NCBI GenBank assembly: GCA_024663395.1
Contig: JANFAH010000004.1
Location: 310,001-374,000, forward strand
Direction: 5' to 3'
Length of the DNA: 64,000 nt
Source: Pisolithus tinctorius
Taxonomy: Eukaryota; Basidiomycota; Agaricomycetes; Boletales; Pisolithaceae
Shown here one piece after another: positions 1-11,254 of the stretch; position 1 is the stretch's first letter, and the number at the start of each line of letters is the position of its first letter. The notes under the pieces were generated by a model. It was not told the DNA's origin. It ran no database searches and saw only the letters and a list, made by a program, of their open reading frames with translations. The translations under genes and the position numbers were made by a program.

Positions 1-722
1 GTGCATGGGGTACCGCCTGACTTGTCTTCTTTGTGTGACTTTCAACTTCTCTCAGCGGTATGTCCTCGTGAAACAATCTTGATGGTAGGATGTGATGGAT
101 TCTTGAAGAGGAAGCGAAGGGACTGTTTATTGGGTAGCTGGGGCGGTCTTTGTGTATCAATTGTAAGGAGACAGAAGGAGAATTGAAAGAAAAATAAATC
201 AAGGGGCGCACACTGACTGCGCGATCGAAGAGGAAATGCGCGGGGTGGTTGCAAGTATACGCAGTATAGAGCGGCCGAAGACGGTATCAGCGAGACTAGT
301 AAGAGAGATAGGAGAGACGTTGTTTTGGCTATATACTTATTTGGTGTTTTGTTATTTTTCTGGACGGTTTTGGACTTTTTGTAAGCGGTTTTTATGTTTT
401 TTGAGCGAGGACTAGCTATCAGTAGAATCACCGGATGAAACCCGGGGTGGAATAGAGGTCTCCGGACGAAACCCAGGGTAAAACAGATAAAAGGAAACGA
501 ACTATGTCTGATATCGGGTGGATCAAGTGGTATGCTGGTCACCCCTGCGGGGGACTTTGAATGCTGACTGTCCCCAGTCAGCATGGGAGAAGGAATGAGC
601 GTAGTAGAAGAAGCCATGGGGAGGCGGGTGAGGCCACGGAAAGAGGTATGGGTATTGCGGGAGAAGAGGGTACGGGGGAATAGTGCAATGGACAAACTGT
701 GGATACTGGAAAGGACGGATAG
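1..722 (-). other. 3' region of element H, no gene seen
   Basis: This stretch follows the pol stop codon of element H on the minus strand. I see no convincing gene. A 217-codon open frame at 42-695 is low-complexity and has no recognisable domain. Positions 430-480 hold two copies of a short motif (CCGGAYGAAACCC) about 32 bp apart. A perfect hairpin lies at 561-584. I could not match this segment to the H LTR at 7185-7813, so the 3' LTR probably lies left of the window. Confidence 0.4.
561..584. terminator. 10-bp perfect hairpin after H pol
   Basis: ATGCTGACTG (561-570), a TCCC loop, then the exact reverse complement at 575-584. It lies about 140 bp downstream of the pol stop on the minus strand. 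The structure is directly visible. A role in 3'-end formation or RNA packaging is a guess. Confidence 0.4.
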
Positions 723-3700
723 TCAGCTGTCCATGGAAAAAGCCTCCACATCATCATCAGTGGGGTCATCCTCAGCCTCTTCAAGAAGGTGGTCTAGTTC
801 TTCATCATCTAGCCTGGTAATGCGAGTCACAGTTGTGCGGGTTTGAGACCGCGGGTGGTAGGGAAGTAAGCGGAATGCAGCGAAGCGGAGTTTGGAGATG
901 GAGCCATCCAGCTCAGCCAGCAGGTATGAACCCCCAGTGGTCCGACGAAGGATGACCATGGGACCAGTGTACCACGGCTTCATCTTCCGGTTCAGTTCTT
1001 TCTCAATGTGGGAGTTGCGAATGAGCACGAGGGTGCCGGGAGTGAAGTTATGGTCTTTAATGCGATGCTGAAAGGTGGTTTCGAACTGCTGGATAGACTG
1101 AAAGCGTGCACGGAGGACATTGCCATGGACCTGGTCTAGGTCATCCTGACGCTTCTGTAGCTGGTGCGCACACCAAGCAATCAGTTCTGTGGTAGTCAGC
1201 AGTGTTGCATCATCGTGGGATAGGGGCAAGAGGAAGGTAGCCTCAGCGAGATCAAATGGAAACAGCAGCTCGACACCATGCACCATGAAGTAAGGGGATA
1301 AACCCATAGACTTCAGAATGGTGACCCGCTCGGCCCAGAAGATGGAGTGCACAATGGAGTGCCAGCGGCGATCATCGTTCTCGCAGCTCTTCATGATAGC
1401 CTCACGAACATCATAGTGGCAGCGCTCTACAATGCCGTTAGCCTGAGAGTTGTAAGGAGAGATACAGATGTGACAGATATGATATTGTGCAGCTAGGGCA
1501 TCTAAGGCTTGGACGAATGCGGGACCATTGTCGGTGACAATCTCAGTGAGCGGACCCCAGCGGCATAGAATGTCCTTGAAGATGAAGGACATGAGTGTGG
1601 TACTATTTTCCACACGCAACATACACCATTCAGGATATGAGGTGAGTGCGCAACGAGCCTGTACTATGTAGTGGTAGCTGCTGGCTTTGGGCATCAGCAT
1701 CATGTCAATGTGAGCTTTATGAAACAGGCCCCCTATCATGGGTACAGTGGGGGGGATATGAAGCTTCTGCGTCTGGCGGATCTGGCATTCATGACAAGTG
1801 CGGACATACCACTTCACATCCTTGACAAGCAGAGGCCACCAAAAGCGGAGGAGAAGGCATGTGCAGACCATGAAGACACCTTTGTGCCCGAGGTCGTCAT
1901 GCGCTTCTTTGATGAGATGGTACTGCTTGGATTCATTGACGACTAGCTGGTGCCATCCGTGCGGTTCCCTACGCCATAAGTTACCATCTAGGAGGAAGAA
2001 GCGGCTGGCTGAATTAAAGAAGGATGAGTACTGCGCATCAGTAAGGTCAGGAGGTCGCTCACGGGTCACAAGGAATGCGCGGATCATTTCTATCTTTGCT
2101 TCGTGTGCCTGAGCTTTCATGGACCGCAGAATAGCAGGGTTGTCTGGGGTATTGGAAGGGTTATTAGCATCAGCAGTCACAGAGAATGCGAGATAGAAGG
2201 ATGCAGGCGGCGGGAGGCTCGCCCGATGGTAAGCGGGTGGCGGTAGGGAATGCTGATCTTGACTGGAAAGTGACATAGGAGGTGGGCAGTCATTGACAAC
2301 CTGCATAGAGAAAGAATAAAAATGGTCTAGCCAATCCTCATGGTCGTCATCCTTGGGCGGGTCGAGCTCCGACCGTGGACGGTGGGACAAGCCATCAGGG
2401 CCAGCATGCCTATCCGCAGGAATGTGGACAAGTTTGAACGAGAAAAGGAGGACACCAGCGATCCAGCGATTGATCGTCACGTTAGGCTGCAGATCTGGGT
2501 TATTTATCATACCCTTAATATACTTCACATCTACCTCCACATTGAAGTTAGTGAGGCCGAAGATGTATACATGTACCACGTGCAATGCGTGGAAGAGACT
2601 GTACAACTCAAGCTTAGCCTGAGAGTAGCGGCTTTCCACTTCATTGAGGGTGATGGATCTGAAGCGACTCGGGTACTGTCTGCCGTCTTCACTGAGCTGG
2701 TAGAGGATGTAGCCAACTGCGATGACCGATGTGTCAACTGCTAAAATTACTTTGCGACCGCACTCATAGTCAATCCTTCGGAGTGCGGGGGACTTTACAA
2801 TTTCGTCCTTGAGTCGTTGCATGGCAGCGCATTGTGGTTCATCCCATGTGAATGGTACATCTTTCCGCGTGAGTGCGACTAGCGGCCGTGCAATCTTGGT
2901 GAAATCTTTGATGAAGATGCGTAGCACTCTGCAGACACCGAGGAAACTGCGGACCTGCATCAGGTTGCGGCACTTGGGCCAGTTGCGGATCTTCTGCACT
3001 TTGCTTTCCTCAGGAATGCGACCTTCAAAGGTGCACTTGTGGCCAACAATCACAGCGGATGGAGCAGCTAGCATGAACTTCTTTGCCGAGACAGTGGCTC
3101 TGACGTTCTGCAAACGCTGAAGGATACAGTTAATGACTATACAGTGGTTCCAGATAAATTTCCGAATCCCAGGATTCTCTGGGATAGTCTCATAGGACCT
3201 GTCTGCATGCTGATAGCAGGTGGTCTCAGATTTTACAGGGACATCATCTATGAAGGGCAAGGTATGATGCAGGATCTCATCCTGGAGAACAAATGCAGTA
3301 TCTCCCTGGTATACCTGGACTGTGTTCGCATGACCTTGCAGCAGGGTAGTAAGCTGGTGCGGCCCGAGCGGGGTACCGAAAGTGGTGAGGTCGTGGGAAT
3401 CCACGTGAAGTGCGCACTGGTCATACCCAGAGTAGAGGTCCATCATCGCATATACCACGTACCTGGCAAAGGATTCTGCGAGGTGTTCTATGAAGGGTGG
3501 GACGGACACATCGCAGATGGTCACTGCATTCAGGGGCTGTAAGTCATGCACAAGATGAAGAGACTTTCCGTCTTTCTTTACTACGCAGAACCAGCGGGAG
3601 CAGTAAGCTGCTGTAGAAGGTTCATACATGCCAGACTTGATGCGATCTTTAATCATGTCTATGACTTGGGCATGTATCGCGTTCGGGATAGGGATATTGC

Positions 3701-4334
3701 GTTGGACCCAAGGCGTGTGTGGAATCGTAGGAATCTTTACTGGCAGAAAATACCGTTCGTCTAGGTGTCCGCACTCTGTAATGTCCCAAGTGAATGCGAG
3801 CTCATGGACCGAAATGAGCCAAGTTACGAGTTTAAGTTCTTCTGGCCAAAGCCAATCTGCAGGATCGAGGACAAGTTCCGTGGCCCATTTGGCAGTGAAG
3901 CGGATGCCTGGAGCGAAGTCTGGTGGATGGGTTGGAAGTGGTTGGAGACCAGCGAGCGGGTTGTCAGGCAGGCTGCACACGATGCGGTATTCTTCTGCCA
4001 TTGGGGCAGGTACTGTCTGAACCTTCTTGGCAACTGGCTTGTAAACAAGGGTGCAAACTGTGGGATCTAGTTGATAAACGCTGCTGAATGCAGCTATAGC
4101 AGAGGGGTTTAGTATTGTCTGAGTGGAAGAGAGGAAAGCGAAAGCAGGCGAGGGTATTCCAGTGGGTATGTTCCGCGGTACGGGTGCCATGGGTGAAGAG
4201 AAGTTTGTCGAAGTAAAGGCTAATGATGAGACTGTAGGACTGAGGAATGGATAACAGCGACTAAATAGGAAACAGGATGTCTTAGTAGGCTCTCCCCGAC
4301 CATTTGGTGGATCATCGATACTCAAAAACCCCAT
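723..4334 (-). CDS. pol: Ty3/gypsy Pol (RT-RNase H-integrase), element H
   Basis: Intact 1203-codon frame. After a proline-rich leader, reverse transcriptase runs from about residue 215, with the first catalytic Asp in MMDLYSGYD and the active-site box FIDD near residue 361. RNase H follows (VILAVDTS... down to DGLSHRP). Integrase has an HDDLGHKG...CHECQ zinc finger and a D,D(35)E triad: HIDMM near 876, TDNGP near 932, GIVER near 968. No chromodomain was recognised at the C-terminus. The frame overlaps the gag stop by 13 nt and is -1 relative to gag, so it is probably made by frameshifting at 4325-4331, although an ATG at 4334 could allow reinitiation. It is the only complete gag+pol pair in the window without a nonsense codon. 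Confidence 0.9.
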   Translation of the reverse strand: MGFLSIDDPPNGRGEPTKTSCFLFSRCYPFLSPTVSSLAFTSTNFSSPMAPVPRNIPTGIPSPAFAFLSSTQTILNPSAIAAFSSVYQLDPTVCTLVYKPVAKKVQTVPAPMAEEYRIVCSLPDNPLAGLQPLPTHPPDFAPGIRFTAKWATELVLDPADWLWPEELKLVTWLISVHELAFTWDITECGHLDERYFLPVKIPTIPHTPWVQRNIPIPNAIHAQVIDMIKDRIKSGMYEPSTAAYCSRWFCVVKKDGKSLHLVHDLQPLNAVTICDVSVPPFIEHLAESFARYVVYAMMDLYSGYDQCALHVDSHDLTTFGTPLGPHQLTTLLQGHANTVQVYQGDTAFVLQDEILHHTLPFIDDVPVKSETTCYQHADRSYETIPENPGIRKFIWNHCIVINCILQRLQNVRATVSAKKFMLAAPSAVIVGHKCTFEGRIPEESKVQKIRNWPKCRNLMQVRSFLGVCRVLRIFIKDFTKIARPLVALTRKDVPFTWDEPQCAAMQRLKDEIVKSPALRRIDYECGRKVILAVDTSVIAVGYILYQLSEDGRQYPSRFRSITLNEVESRYSQAKLELYSLFHALHVVHVYIFGLTNFNVEVDVKYIKGMINNPDLQPNVTINRWIAGVLLFSFKLVHIPADRHAGPDGLSHRPRSELDPPKDDDHEDWLDHFYSFSMQVVNDCPPPMSLSSQDQHSLPPPAYHRASLPPPASFYLAFSVTADANNPSNTPDNPAILRSMKAQAHEAKIEMIRAFLVTRERPPDLTDAQYSSFFNSASRFFLLDGNLWRREPHGWHQLVVNESKQYHLIKEAHDDLGHKGVFMVCTCLLLRFWWPLLVKDVKWYVRTCHECQIRQTQKLHIPPTVPMIGGLFHKAHIDMMLMPKASSYHYIVQARCALTSYPEWCMLRVENSTTLMSFIFKDILCRWGPLTEIVTDNGPAFVQALDALAAQYHICHICISPYNSQANGIVERCHYDVREAIMKSCENDDRRWHSIVHSIFWAERVTILKSMGLSPYFMVHGVELLFPFDLAEATFLLPLSHDDATLLTTTELIAWCAHQLQKRQDDLDQVHGNVLRARFQSIQQFETTFQHRIKDHNFTPGTLVLIRNSHIEKELNRKMKPWYTGPMVILRRTTGGSYLLAELDGSISKLRFAAFRLLPYHPRSQTRTTVTRITRLDDEELDHLLEEAEDDPTDDDVEAFSMDS

Positions 4335-6964
4335 TCGACTATACTTTGGTGGCTATGGCAGTGCTTGCCGCACTTGCAGTGCGGACAGCCCTCGCGCCAC
4401 GGGCACATGGGCAAAGTGTACTCGTGGCCGTCATTCGGGTCTCGGAGAGTGATCCACTGTCCACCGTCAGGATAATCATTTGTTACCGCACTCATAAGGC
4501 AAATGAATGGATGTCCGAGGAGCATGTCGAAATTGGCATGTTCAATCACCTGAACCTGGAGCATGACTGGGCTGGCACTGAAGTCGAGTTTCAGGTTCTC
4601 CAGTACACCTACAGTAGTGTCTTTAGACATGTTAGCAGACGTCATAGTCATGAGATGATCGCAGCGCAATGGGAGTCCGATCTTTTCCCAAATGTGCCTG
4701 GGCATGGCGACAATTTCTGAACTGGAATCTAGTACACAGTTGATTGTGATGTTGGGCCTGGGGACCTTGGCTTCGATGCAGCGGAGCAGCAGAGTGTGGT
4801 GAGCTACGATGGAGCCATCGTCACCATGGATAACATGGTCTCCGTATTTGCACGTGGTTCTTTGGGGATCGCGGCCAGTCAGTTCATTCACTTGTACTCC
4901 TTCGTCATCGTCACTACGAACTACCTCAATCTCATTTGTGGTGACATGTTTTGCCATGGTGATGTCTCTGAACTGTCTGTGAAACTCTGGGGCTACTGCA
5001 AATAATTCTTTGACTGGCATGGCAACACTGGTTTTGAGTACACACTCCACGATACGCTTGGGCATGGCTTCGTCTTCAAGAGGGAATGAGTAACAGTACT
5101 GGTTTTGATTGCGAGCTGCTGGGTATGGTGTCTGTGATGGAACAATTGCCGCGGGAACAGGGTCCTTGCGCACGGGCGTTGGAGCCAGACTAGTTGGAGG
5201 AACATATGGTTTTGTAGCGGTAGATGTTGGAACAGGTACAGAGGGATCGGACACCTGGCGAGCGGCATGCGAACTTTGAACACCAGGGGAAATGATTTCC
5301 TCTTCAACAGTGGCTGCACATGGGTCGACTCGTGGAGGGTTGGCAGGATGTGCCGCGGGTCGAGCTGTGATTTCAACTCCGTCGAAGCAGGCCTTCTTTC
5401 TGCGGGGAATGACTGCTCCCTTGTTACCTTTATCTGCTTGGTAGGTAGCCCAAGCTTGAGCGACATATGCTTGGAAGTCAGGGTCGGCTAAGTCTGTGAC
5501 AGGTTCATCGGCGTCTTGGACGGTGTTTAAGAAGGCAGAGGGCTGGATTTCCAACTGCACGTCAATTTCAGGATGAGCAACGCAGAAGAGGTTAGCGGTG
5601 CCTTGCACGGCTGCATTGCGCGGAGCAGCAGGAGTCACAGCACGCATGCTGGCCTGGTCTCTGTCAGCCATGATGCGGTCAACAGCCTCTCTCAGTGAGT
5701 TACATTCAGGGAAACATGGGATTTGGCTTCCGTCCGCCAGATAGAGACGGTTGTCTGTACCTCTCGTGATCTTACCGGTGCAGATATAAACTTCAACAAG
5801 TGCGCACATCCTTGTCCAGTGGTTGGGGTCTGCACAGAAACCGCAACCGGGTCTGCGTTGCTGCGGCAGAGGCTGCGTCTGGAAGTTGTATTCCTGTTTA
5901 ACAACAGTACTGGCAGGTGGCACCTGTGGCATGTAAGCCGACGAGGGAGGTGCAGCTGGTGAGGCTGCGGTACCCATCATCGGTACTGCACTACGAAGAG
6001 TGGATCCTGTCAGAAGGAACTTGGCGGCTTTGATGACTTCTGCAAGTGGGTACGGATTGTTGGGGTGGAGATTGGTGCGGACTATGGAGAGTCGATGACG
6101 AATATGGTCTGCAATGGCCCTTGGGAAGCCATTCAGGAACATGGAATCCTGTTCTGTCTCTGCAAGCTTTTTAGTTTTAATGAGCAGGGCAGAAATCTTA
6201 GTGAATTTCTGCTGGTATTCTCCGAGGTCATCCTGGTTCCACATAGGCTTGGACTGATATTCTTCGACGAGGTACTGCAAGTCTGCACAGCAGTAGCAGT
6301 CGTCACCCTTGCAGCCAGGGTACAAACCCTTAACAGCTACTACAAAGGCATCCCAGTCATCAGCCGTGGGAGCAGCTTCCAGGAGCGTTTGCCAGACCTC
6401 GGCTTCTTCAAGGTCAGCATAGCAGATTGTGGCTCTGATCTTGCCATGGTCATCAAGAGCAGCGAGAGTACCGAGGAAGTCGATGTCTTTGAGGTAGTGC
6501 GGAAGCTGTGTGGGAGAATCTCCGCTAAATTTAGGTGAGTTTTGTGTTCCACAGAGCGGCATCTGAAACTGAGGATTAGCCATTGGTGGGTTAACCTGTG
6601 GTGGTGGTGCCGGATTGGTAACGGGTGGAACGGGTATTGGTTGCGGGTGCGAAGTGGTTGGTATAGTGCGCAAGCGAGCGGGCAGAAGTGTTGGCAGGTT
6701 ACTAATTGGCTGATGGGAGGTCTGCGACCGAGTGAGTGGTCGCGGCAGTGTGGCGGATGGAGCTGGGAGTCTGGGTATAGATTCAGAGGTGTCAAAGAGA
6801 CGGGAAAAAGAGGGTGTCCATGATGATGAATCAGATGATGTGACGGGTGTTAAAGGTGATGGCAGGGTTTCGGGCCTTTGGGGAGTCAAGTGGATAAAGC
6901 CACCGGGAAAATCAGGGGCAGTGAGATCTAGGTGATCTGATGTGACGGATATCTGATCTGCCAA
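4322..6964 (-). CDS. gag: Gag-protease polyprotein, element H
   Basis: Intact 880-codon frame. The first ~150 residues are rich in proline and serine. A Gag capsid-like region follows (about 150-340). A CX2CX4HX4C zinc knuckle (CGFCADPNHWTRMC) lies near residue 370. The C-terminal part is a retropepsin-like domain with LDSSSE near residue 745 and a later LLGHPF. The protease motif is DSS rather than the usual DSG/DTG. Protease is in the gag frame here, whereas A, C and E carry it in pol. This suggests H belongs to a different Ty3/gypsy clade. The start is the first in-frame ATG, about 220 bp inside the LTR. Confidence 0.85.
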   Translation of the reverse strand: MADQISVTSDHLDLTAPDFPGGFIHLTPQRPETLPSPLTPVTSSDSSSWTPSFSRLFDTSESIPRLPAPSATLPRPLTRSQTSHQPISNLPTLLPARLRTIPTTSHPQPIPVPPVTNPAPPPQVNPPMANPQFQMPLCGTQNSPKFSGDSPTQLPHYLKDIDFLGTLAALDDHGKIRATICYADLEEAEVWQTLLEAAPTADDWDAFVVAVKGLYPGCKGDDCYCCADLQYLVEEYQSKPMWNQDDLGEYQQKFTKISALLIKTKKLAETEQDSMFLNGFPRAIADHIRHRLSIVRTNLHPNNPYPLAEVIKAAKFLLTGSTLRSAVPMMGTAASPAAPPSSAYMPQVPPASTVVKQEYNFQTQPLPQQRRPGCGFCADPNHWTRMCALVEVYICTGKITRGTDNRLYLADGSQIPCFPECNSLREAVDRIMADRDQASMRAVTPAAPRNAAVQGTANLFCVAHPEIDVQLEIQPSAFLNTVQDADEPVTDLADPDFQAYVAQAWATYQADKGNKGAVIPRRKKACFDGVEITARPAAHPANPPRVDPCAATVEEEIISPGVQSSHAARQVSDPSVPVPTSTATKPYVPPTSLAPTPVRKDPVPAAIVPSQTPYPAARNQNQYCYSFPLEDEAMPKRIVECVLKTSVAMPVKELFAVAPEFHRQFRDITMAKHVTTNEIEVVRSDDDEGVQVNELTGRDPQRTTCKYGDHVIHGDDGSIVAHHTLLLRCIEAKVPRPNITINCVLDSSSEIVAMPRHIWEKIGLPLRCDHLMTMTSANMSKDTTVGVLENLKLDFSASPVMLQVQVIEHANFDMLLGHPFICLMSAVTNDYPDGGQWITLRDPNDGHEYTLPMCPWREGCPHCKCGKHCHSHQSIVEWGF
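4325..4331 (-). promoter_or_regulatory. -1 frameshift heptamer GGGTTTT (H)
   Basis: On the minus strand the gag codons read TGG GGT TTT TGA, so G GGT TTT is a perfect X XXY YYZ slippery heptamer directly followed by the gag stop. A -1 slip enters the pol frame. The heptamer and frame relation are seen in the sequence; activity is inferred. Confidence 0.7.
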
Positions 6965-7165
6965 GATATCAGGAGGAGTGATTGCGGGTAGTACCCACGG
7001 AACGTCAGCAGGTAATTGCGCATGATCCGGTGTTACGGGTGAGACAGGGCGGAAAATGTCAGAGTCTTCTGACAGGTTGAGATTGCGAAAGTGCAGGCGT
7101 AAATTTTCTAGTTCTGTGCGTTCGGTGGTGCACCTGAGCGACCTTCTGGACGCGACAGCAGAACC

Positions 7166-7182
7166 CCTCGCGGTGGGCTCCA
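7166..7182 (-). promoter_or_regulatory. Primer-binding site of H (TGG type)
   Basis: On the minus strand the sequence just inside the LTR reads TGGAGCCCACCGCGAGG, two bases after the proposed LTR end. TGG complements the CCA end of a tRNA. I could not name the tRNA. It contrasts with the self-complementary sites of elements C/B and E. Confidence 0.5.
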
Positions 7183-7184
7183 GT

Positions 7185-7813
7185 TGTAGGAAAAGTCCAA
7201 GTAGCTGTATAATATGAGCTAGATGGCTTAGATAACAACAATAAAAAATGAAGGGAACGAATTGCTCATCCCAAGGGATTCTGGACTGTCGAGTCTAGAA
7301 GGTGAGACCCGGCACTTTGTAGTGGTAGTGGTTCATGACGTGCGCGGCGTGGTCTGCAGAATAGTACTGGCGATGCAAGCGGTGCAAGCGGTATATGTAG
7401 TTCGTGCACAGCAGAATGGGAGACATGTGGTGTAGACAAAGTGTAAAGGAAACTTGTGGTGACCTTCTGAGTGCCAAAAGGTATCATTCTGTACCTAAGT
7501 ACAGGGTTTTATAGTCCAGGCAAACCTGGAACCTAAGTAAGACAGGCTACAGTAAAGGAAAGCCACACAACAGCATGTACACAGAAGACAGGCCAAAACA
7601 GAGGCCGAGGGTATACTACAAGCACTAAAGGAACAGAGACTGTGATAAGAGAAAGAGTCCAAGGAAAAACAACAACCGGAGCACAGTGGCCATGGGTATA
7701 GCACTGTGCGAGAGGGAGCGAGGGCATGGGAAGGCAGCGCGTGAACAACGGTGAACGCGAGAGGGGAGCGGATGTAACAGTAGTCACGGAATGGTTAACG
7801 ACAGGGGCTTACA
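7185..7813 (-). repeat. 5' LTR of element H
   Basis: Proposed from the TG...CA ends (TGTAAGCC to CCTACA on the minus strand), the adjacent primer-binding site, and a TATAAAA box on the minus strand at 7507-7513. The length would be 629 bp. The partner LTR is not in the window, so boundaries rest on motif logic and no target duplication can be checked. Confidence 0.5.
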
Positions 7814-7837
7814 TGTCCAGGGAATGCAGATTCCTCA

Positions 7838-8010
7838 CACCAGGTTAACAAGTTGGTAACTCTGTACTCTGGAAGCCAAAACCGGTGGTCTCGGTTGAGA
7901 CAAAACAATTAGAGTCTACCCCAGGATCCTAACTGGGTCAACAAGTTGGTACTCTGGTACACCAGAAGCCAAACTGGTGGTCTCGGTAGAGACAAATCAA
8001 TTAGTGCACC
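7838..8010. repeat. Two-copy tandem repeat, ~88 bp unit
   Basis: Two adjacent diverged copies share AACAAGTTGGTA, AGAAGCCAAA, GGTGGTCTCGGT and GAGACAAA in the same order. They lie immediately right of the H LTR. Function unknown. Confidence 0.6.
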
Positions 8011-9202
8011 ACTCTGTTCCCCTTAGCAGTCCTCCTGGCTTGTCCTGCTGAACCCTGCTGGACCCCCAACTTCCCTCAGACTCACCTGGCTGTTCCCACC
8101 TCCGGACTCCTTTATGACCGGTCTTCCCTCCCATGCTAGGCCTTGTCAGCCCTTGTCCGGCCTGTTATCTCCGGACTTCTTAGAGCCCCTGACTGGTCTT
8201 GCTGACTCCGGACTCCTTTCTCTTTCCCGGTGCTCGTCTCCAGACTTCCTCATGGTCCCTGACCGGTCTTGCTCACTCCGGACTCGTTCCTTTTGGCTGG
8301 TCTCCCATCTCTGGCCTCCCTCGGCCTCTGATACCCCTTGGGTAGCTCTATGCTACTCCCCCTGTCACTCATTTGGCCTTCGGGCCTCTCCCTCCTTCCG
8401 GAACTACCCCTGTCCTCTACCCTGGTGCTATGGTCTTGACCTAGCACCTCTTTCCGGTCCTTGGTGGACCCCGCTTTGGTTCTCTCTCGGTCTCCGGCCC
8501 CTGTTTAAATCGGCCTTGTCAACCCGTTAGGAACTGAAGTATTTTGGTTGTGGGGAACCGACTAGCCCACTCAATAGGCACCCGTTGGTGGCCAAGTGTA
8601 GTGCAGTCACCTATCCCTGCCTAATACTAAAGTTTGCTAACCCCCCTGACGTCAACCCCGCCTTGGAGCATGAATTTGCTTGCAAGACACCCCAGGCTTT
8701 GGCCCATCTGACAAACCCCTGACTCTGCCGGTCTGTTTCCCAGCTCACCCACTCGCCCCGGAACTTGTATGTTCATGAGGCCCCTTTGGGTACCAGCTGA
8801 CCCCTCACCTTCCCCTAACCATTGCCACTGTCACCCCACCATTGACTCTGGAACTCTAGTCCTACCCACTCTCCCAACTCCGGTCTTACCGGTTGTCTTT
8901 TGGCCTGCTGGTCTTCACTGGCCTTCTGGTTTCCTCTCGGGCTCTGGTTCCAGCCTTCATACCCTTACCTTTGACTCTGACACTCCTTACTATCCCCATA
9001 CCAGTCCGGCCTGCTCTGCCGGCCTTGTATCTCCGGTTTTAAAGCTTTTCCGGCCTTAAAAAAGCTTCCCAAAACCAGTCTTGACACCTGTTAAGCTGGT
9101 CTCAGCATTCTCAGTACTCAGACTTGCAACTCTGGTGGTAGTACTCCTCTTGGTGTTCCTAGCCCGTACCTTGTACCCCTGTAGACTTGGGAAGTCTACC
9201 CT

Positions 9203-9213
9203 AAGAGGGGGAT
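9203..9213 (+). promoter_or_regulatory. Internal polypurine tract in G
   Basis: AAGAGGGGGAT, nearly identical to the 3' tract at 11257-11267 and to the internal tract in E at 55335-55346, with matching flanks. Confidence 0.45.
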
Positions 9214-11254
9214 AAGGGACCTTGCTAGTGACCTACTCTCTTCCAAACTCCTGTCTGCTACCACTCTGGTGCCCTCAGCACAGCCCCACTCGGTCCCTGC
9301 ACACTGGTTCCCAGTTCCTTGGCCCGGTCCTTGCATACTGAAGCACTCCTGAACCACCTGCCCTGGGTTGCTCCCAGCCCCTGACATTTGTGTTGGTACT
9401 CCGGTCTCACTGTCTCAATGGTTCTCGGCCTCGGTGATTGTGTGCTCACTGGTCTCACCGGTCTCAGCCTCCTGTTGTCAGCCTTTCAGCTGGACAACCC
9501 CTAGGCCTCACCCGGTCTCCAGACCCCCTGAACCGGTCCTCCAGTGGCTTTTGGCCCTCGGGCTTCTTGCCACTGGAAAACCCACTTCCAACCAACTCCA
9601 GACACCCCTAAACCGGACTCAACACCTGGACTCACTTCCTGCCGACATCCCTAGGCCTTCATTGAACCGGTTTTATGACCTGCTGGTCTCCAGTTCATGC
9701 CTAGCTATGTCCAGCCCTCCAGTCCTTGTGCAAACTCAACTCTCGCTGTCCTAGACAGCCTCCCCAGTCCCTCACTGTCCTCCAGAAGCCCGTCTGGCCT
9801 GTTCCAAGGTGCTCAGCACTTGGGCTTGCCACTTCTGGCCTCGGGACTACACCTTGATACCCCTGGTTACCCCGGTCTCAGTGTTAGCCCACCAGCCTAC
9901 ACTGTTTTGGCCTCCCATTGCCAGCCTGCTAGCTGGATAGCACCTCAGGTCATCTCCAACTACCCAAAGCCCCTCTGACACCTTCAGACCAGCCTCCAGC
10001 CAGCCACTCCACCCTGCCCAACCCCAGACTGGTCTCCTTTTGACATTTCCGGCCTTCCAGCCCTTCCCAGGTCCAAACCAGTCTCCGACTAGCCTTTCTG
10101 GCCCGTCCTGACCACCAGACTGGTCTCCTGATGGCCTCTGGTCTTCTCTGGCTCCAGACCGGTCCCCACCTGTCTTTTCAAGACCTCTCCGACCCTCAGA
10201 CCGGTTCCTGGCCTTCCAGGCCTTCTGTTCCCTTGATCAGTCTTCGGTCTTGCTGTTTTCGCCAGACCACTCACTTTAGCACAACAGGCTTCAGCCACTC
10301 CTGGTCCTGGTCTCTGGCTTTGGCCACTCCCGGCCTAAGCCACCCTTGGTCTCAGCCTTCGGCTTTGACCCCTGTCTCTGGCTTCGGTTTCCTGTTTCCT
10401 TGTTATATGTTTTCTTGGTTTTCTGTTTTCCATTTTCTTTTTCTGTAGATACACACTCTCCGACCCTGTGACCCCCTGGAGCAGACCTTGGACCCAACCC
10501 GGCCTTCTTGGCACTTCTTGTGATCCTCTGCAGTGCAGTCCCGGTCCAACTGGTGCATTCCTAGACCGGTCTTCCAGCCTTCCTGGCACCCACCTATGTC
10601 ATTCCGGTGTCACTCAGCAGCACACTGGTACACCCCTGGACTGTCTTTTGGTCATCTCTGGACCTCTCTGGACCCCCTCAGTCTCCATGTTGCCCTGAAC
10701 TGGCTTTGAAGCACACCTCTGGCCCTAGTGGCACACTCCTGGTACATTAGTTGGATGTTACTGGTCCCCTGCACATCTTTGGTCTCCAGCTTTCCCTGAC
10801 CTGGCCCTGAAGCACACCCCTAGGCCTTACCTGGTTGTTCCCAGCCTTCGGTTTGCCTTAAACCCAGCTCCGAAGTGCAACTCTGGCCCTCTGAGACATC
10901 GGCCTCAGCTTTCGCTGTCTCTGGAAACCCCTGTCCAGCCGGTCTAGTCACTCCCAGACTCGGCTTTGCCCTGTCCCAGCCTGCAGAACCATCTGGCAGC
11001 CTCCTAGACCGGTCTCCAGCCCTCCTTGTTGTTGCTTCTCCGGTCTTGGGTTCCCGGAACACTCCTCGGACTTGACCCTTGACCCCAAACCCAGCCTATG
11101 CCATTCTGGTCCAAACTACTGGACCTCCGGTCATCGCTGTCCTGTTTCCCAGCCCTCAGGCTCACCTTGGCACTGTGTGTGCACTCGGACTCACTCGTAG
11201 TCATGTGTAACTCTCTGAGCATATTTCCCTATGGAACCTCAAGGGTTCAGTTCC

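Noticed and set aside
42..695. 217-codon minus-strand frame next to H pol
   Set aside because: Low-complexity, no domain, and no supporting start context; more likely chance in the 3' region of H.
2340..4720. Several 100-140 codon plus-strand frames across H pol and gag
   Set aside because: All overlap the intact minus-strand pol and gag with recognised motifs; they are shadows.
7185..7813. Matching 3' LTR of H within 1-722
   Set aside because: I searched for the H LTR ends and TATA region by eye in 1-722 and found no match.
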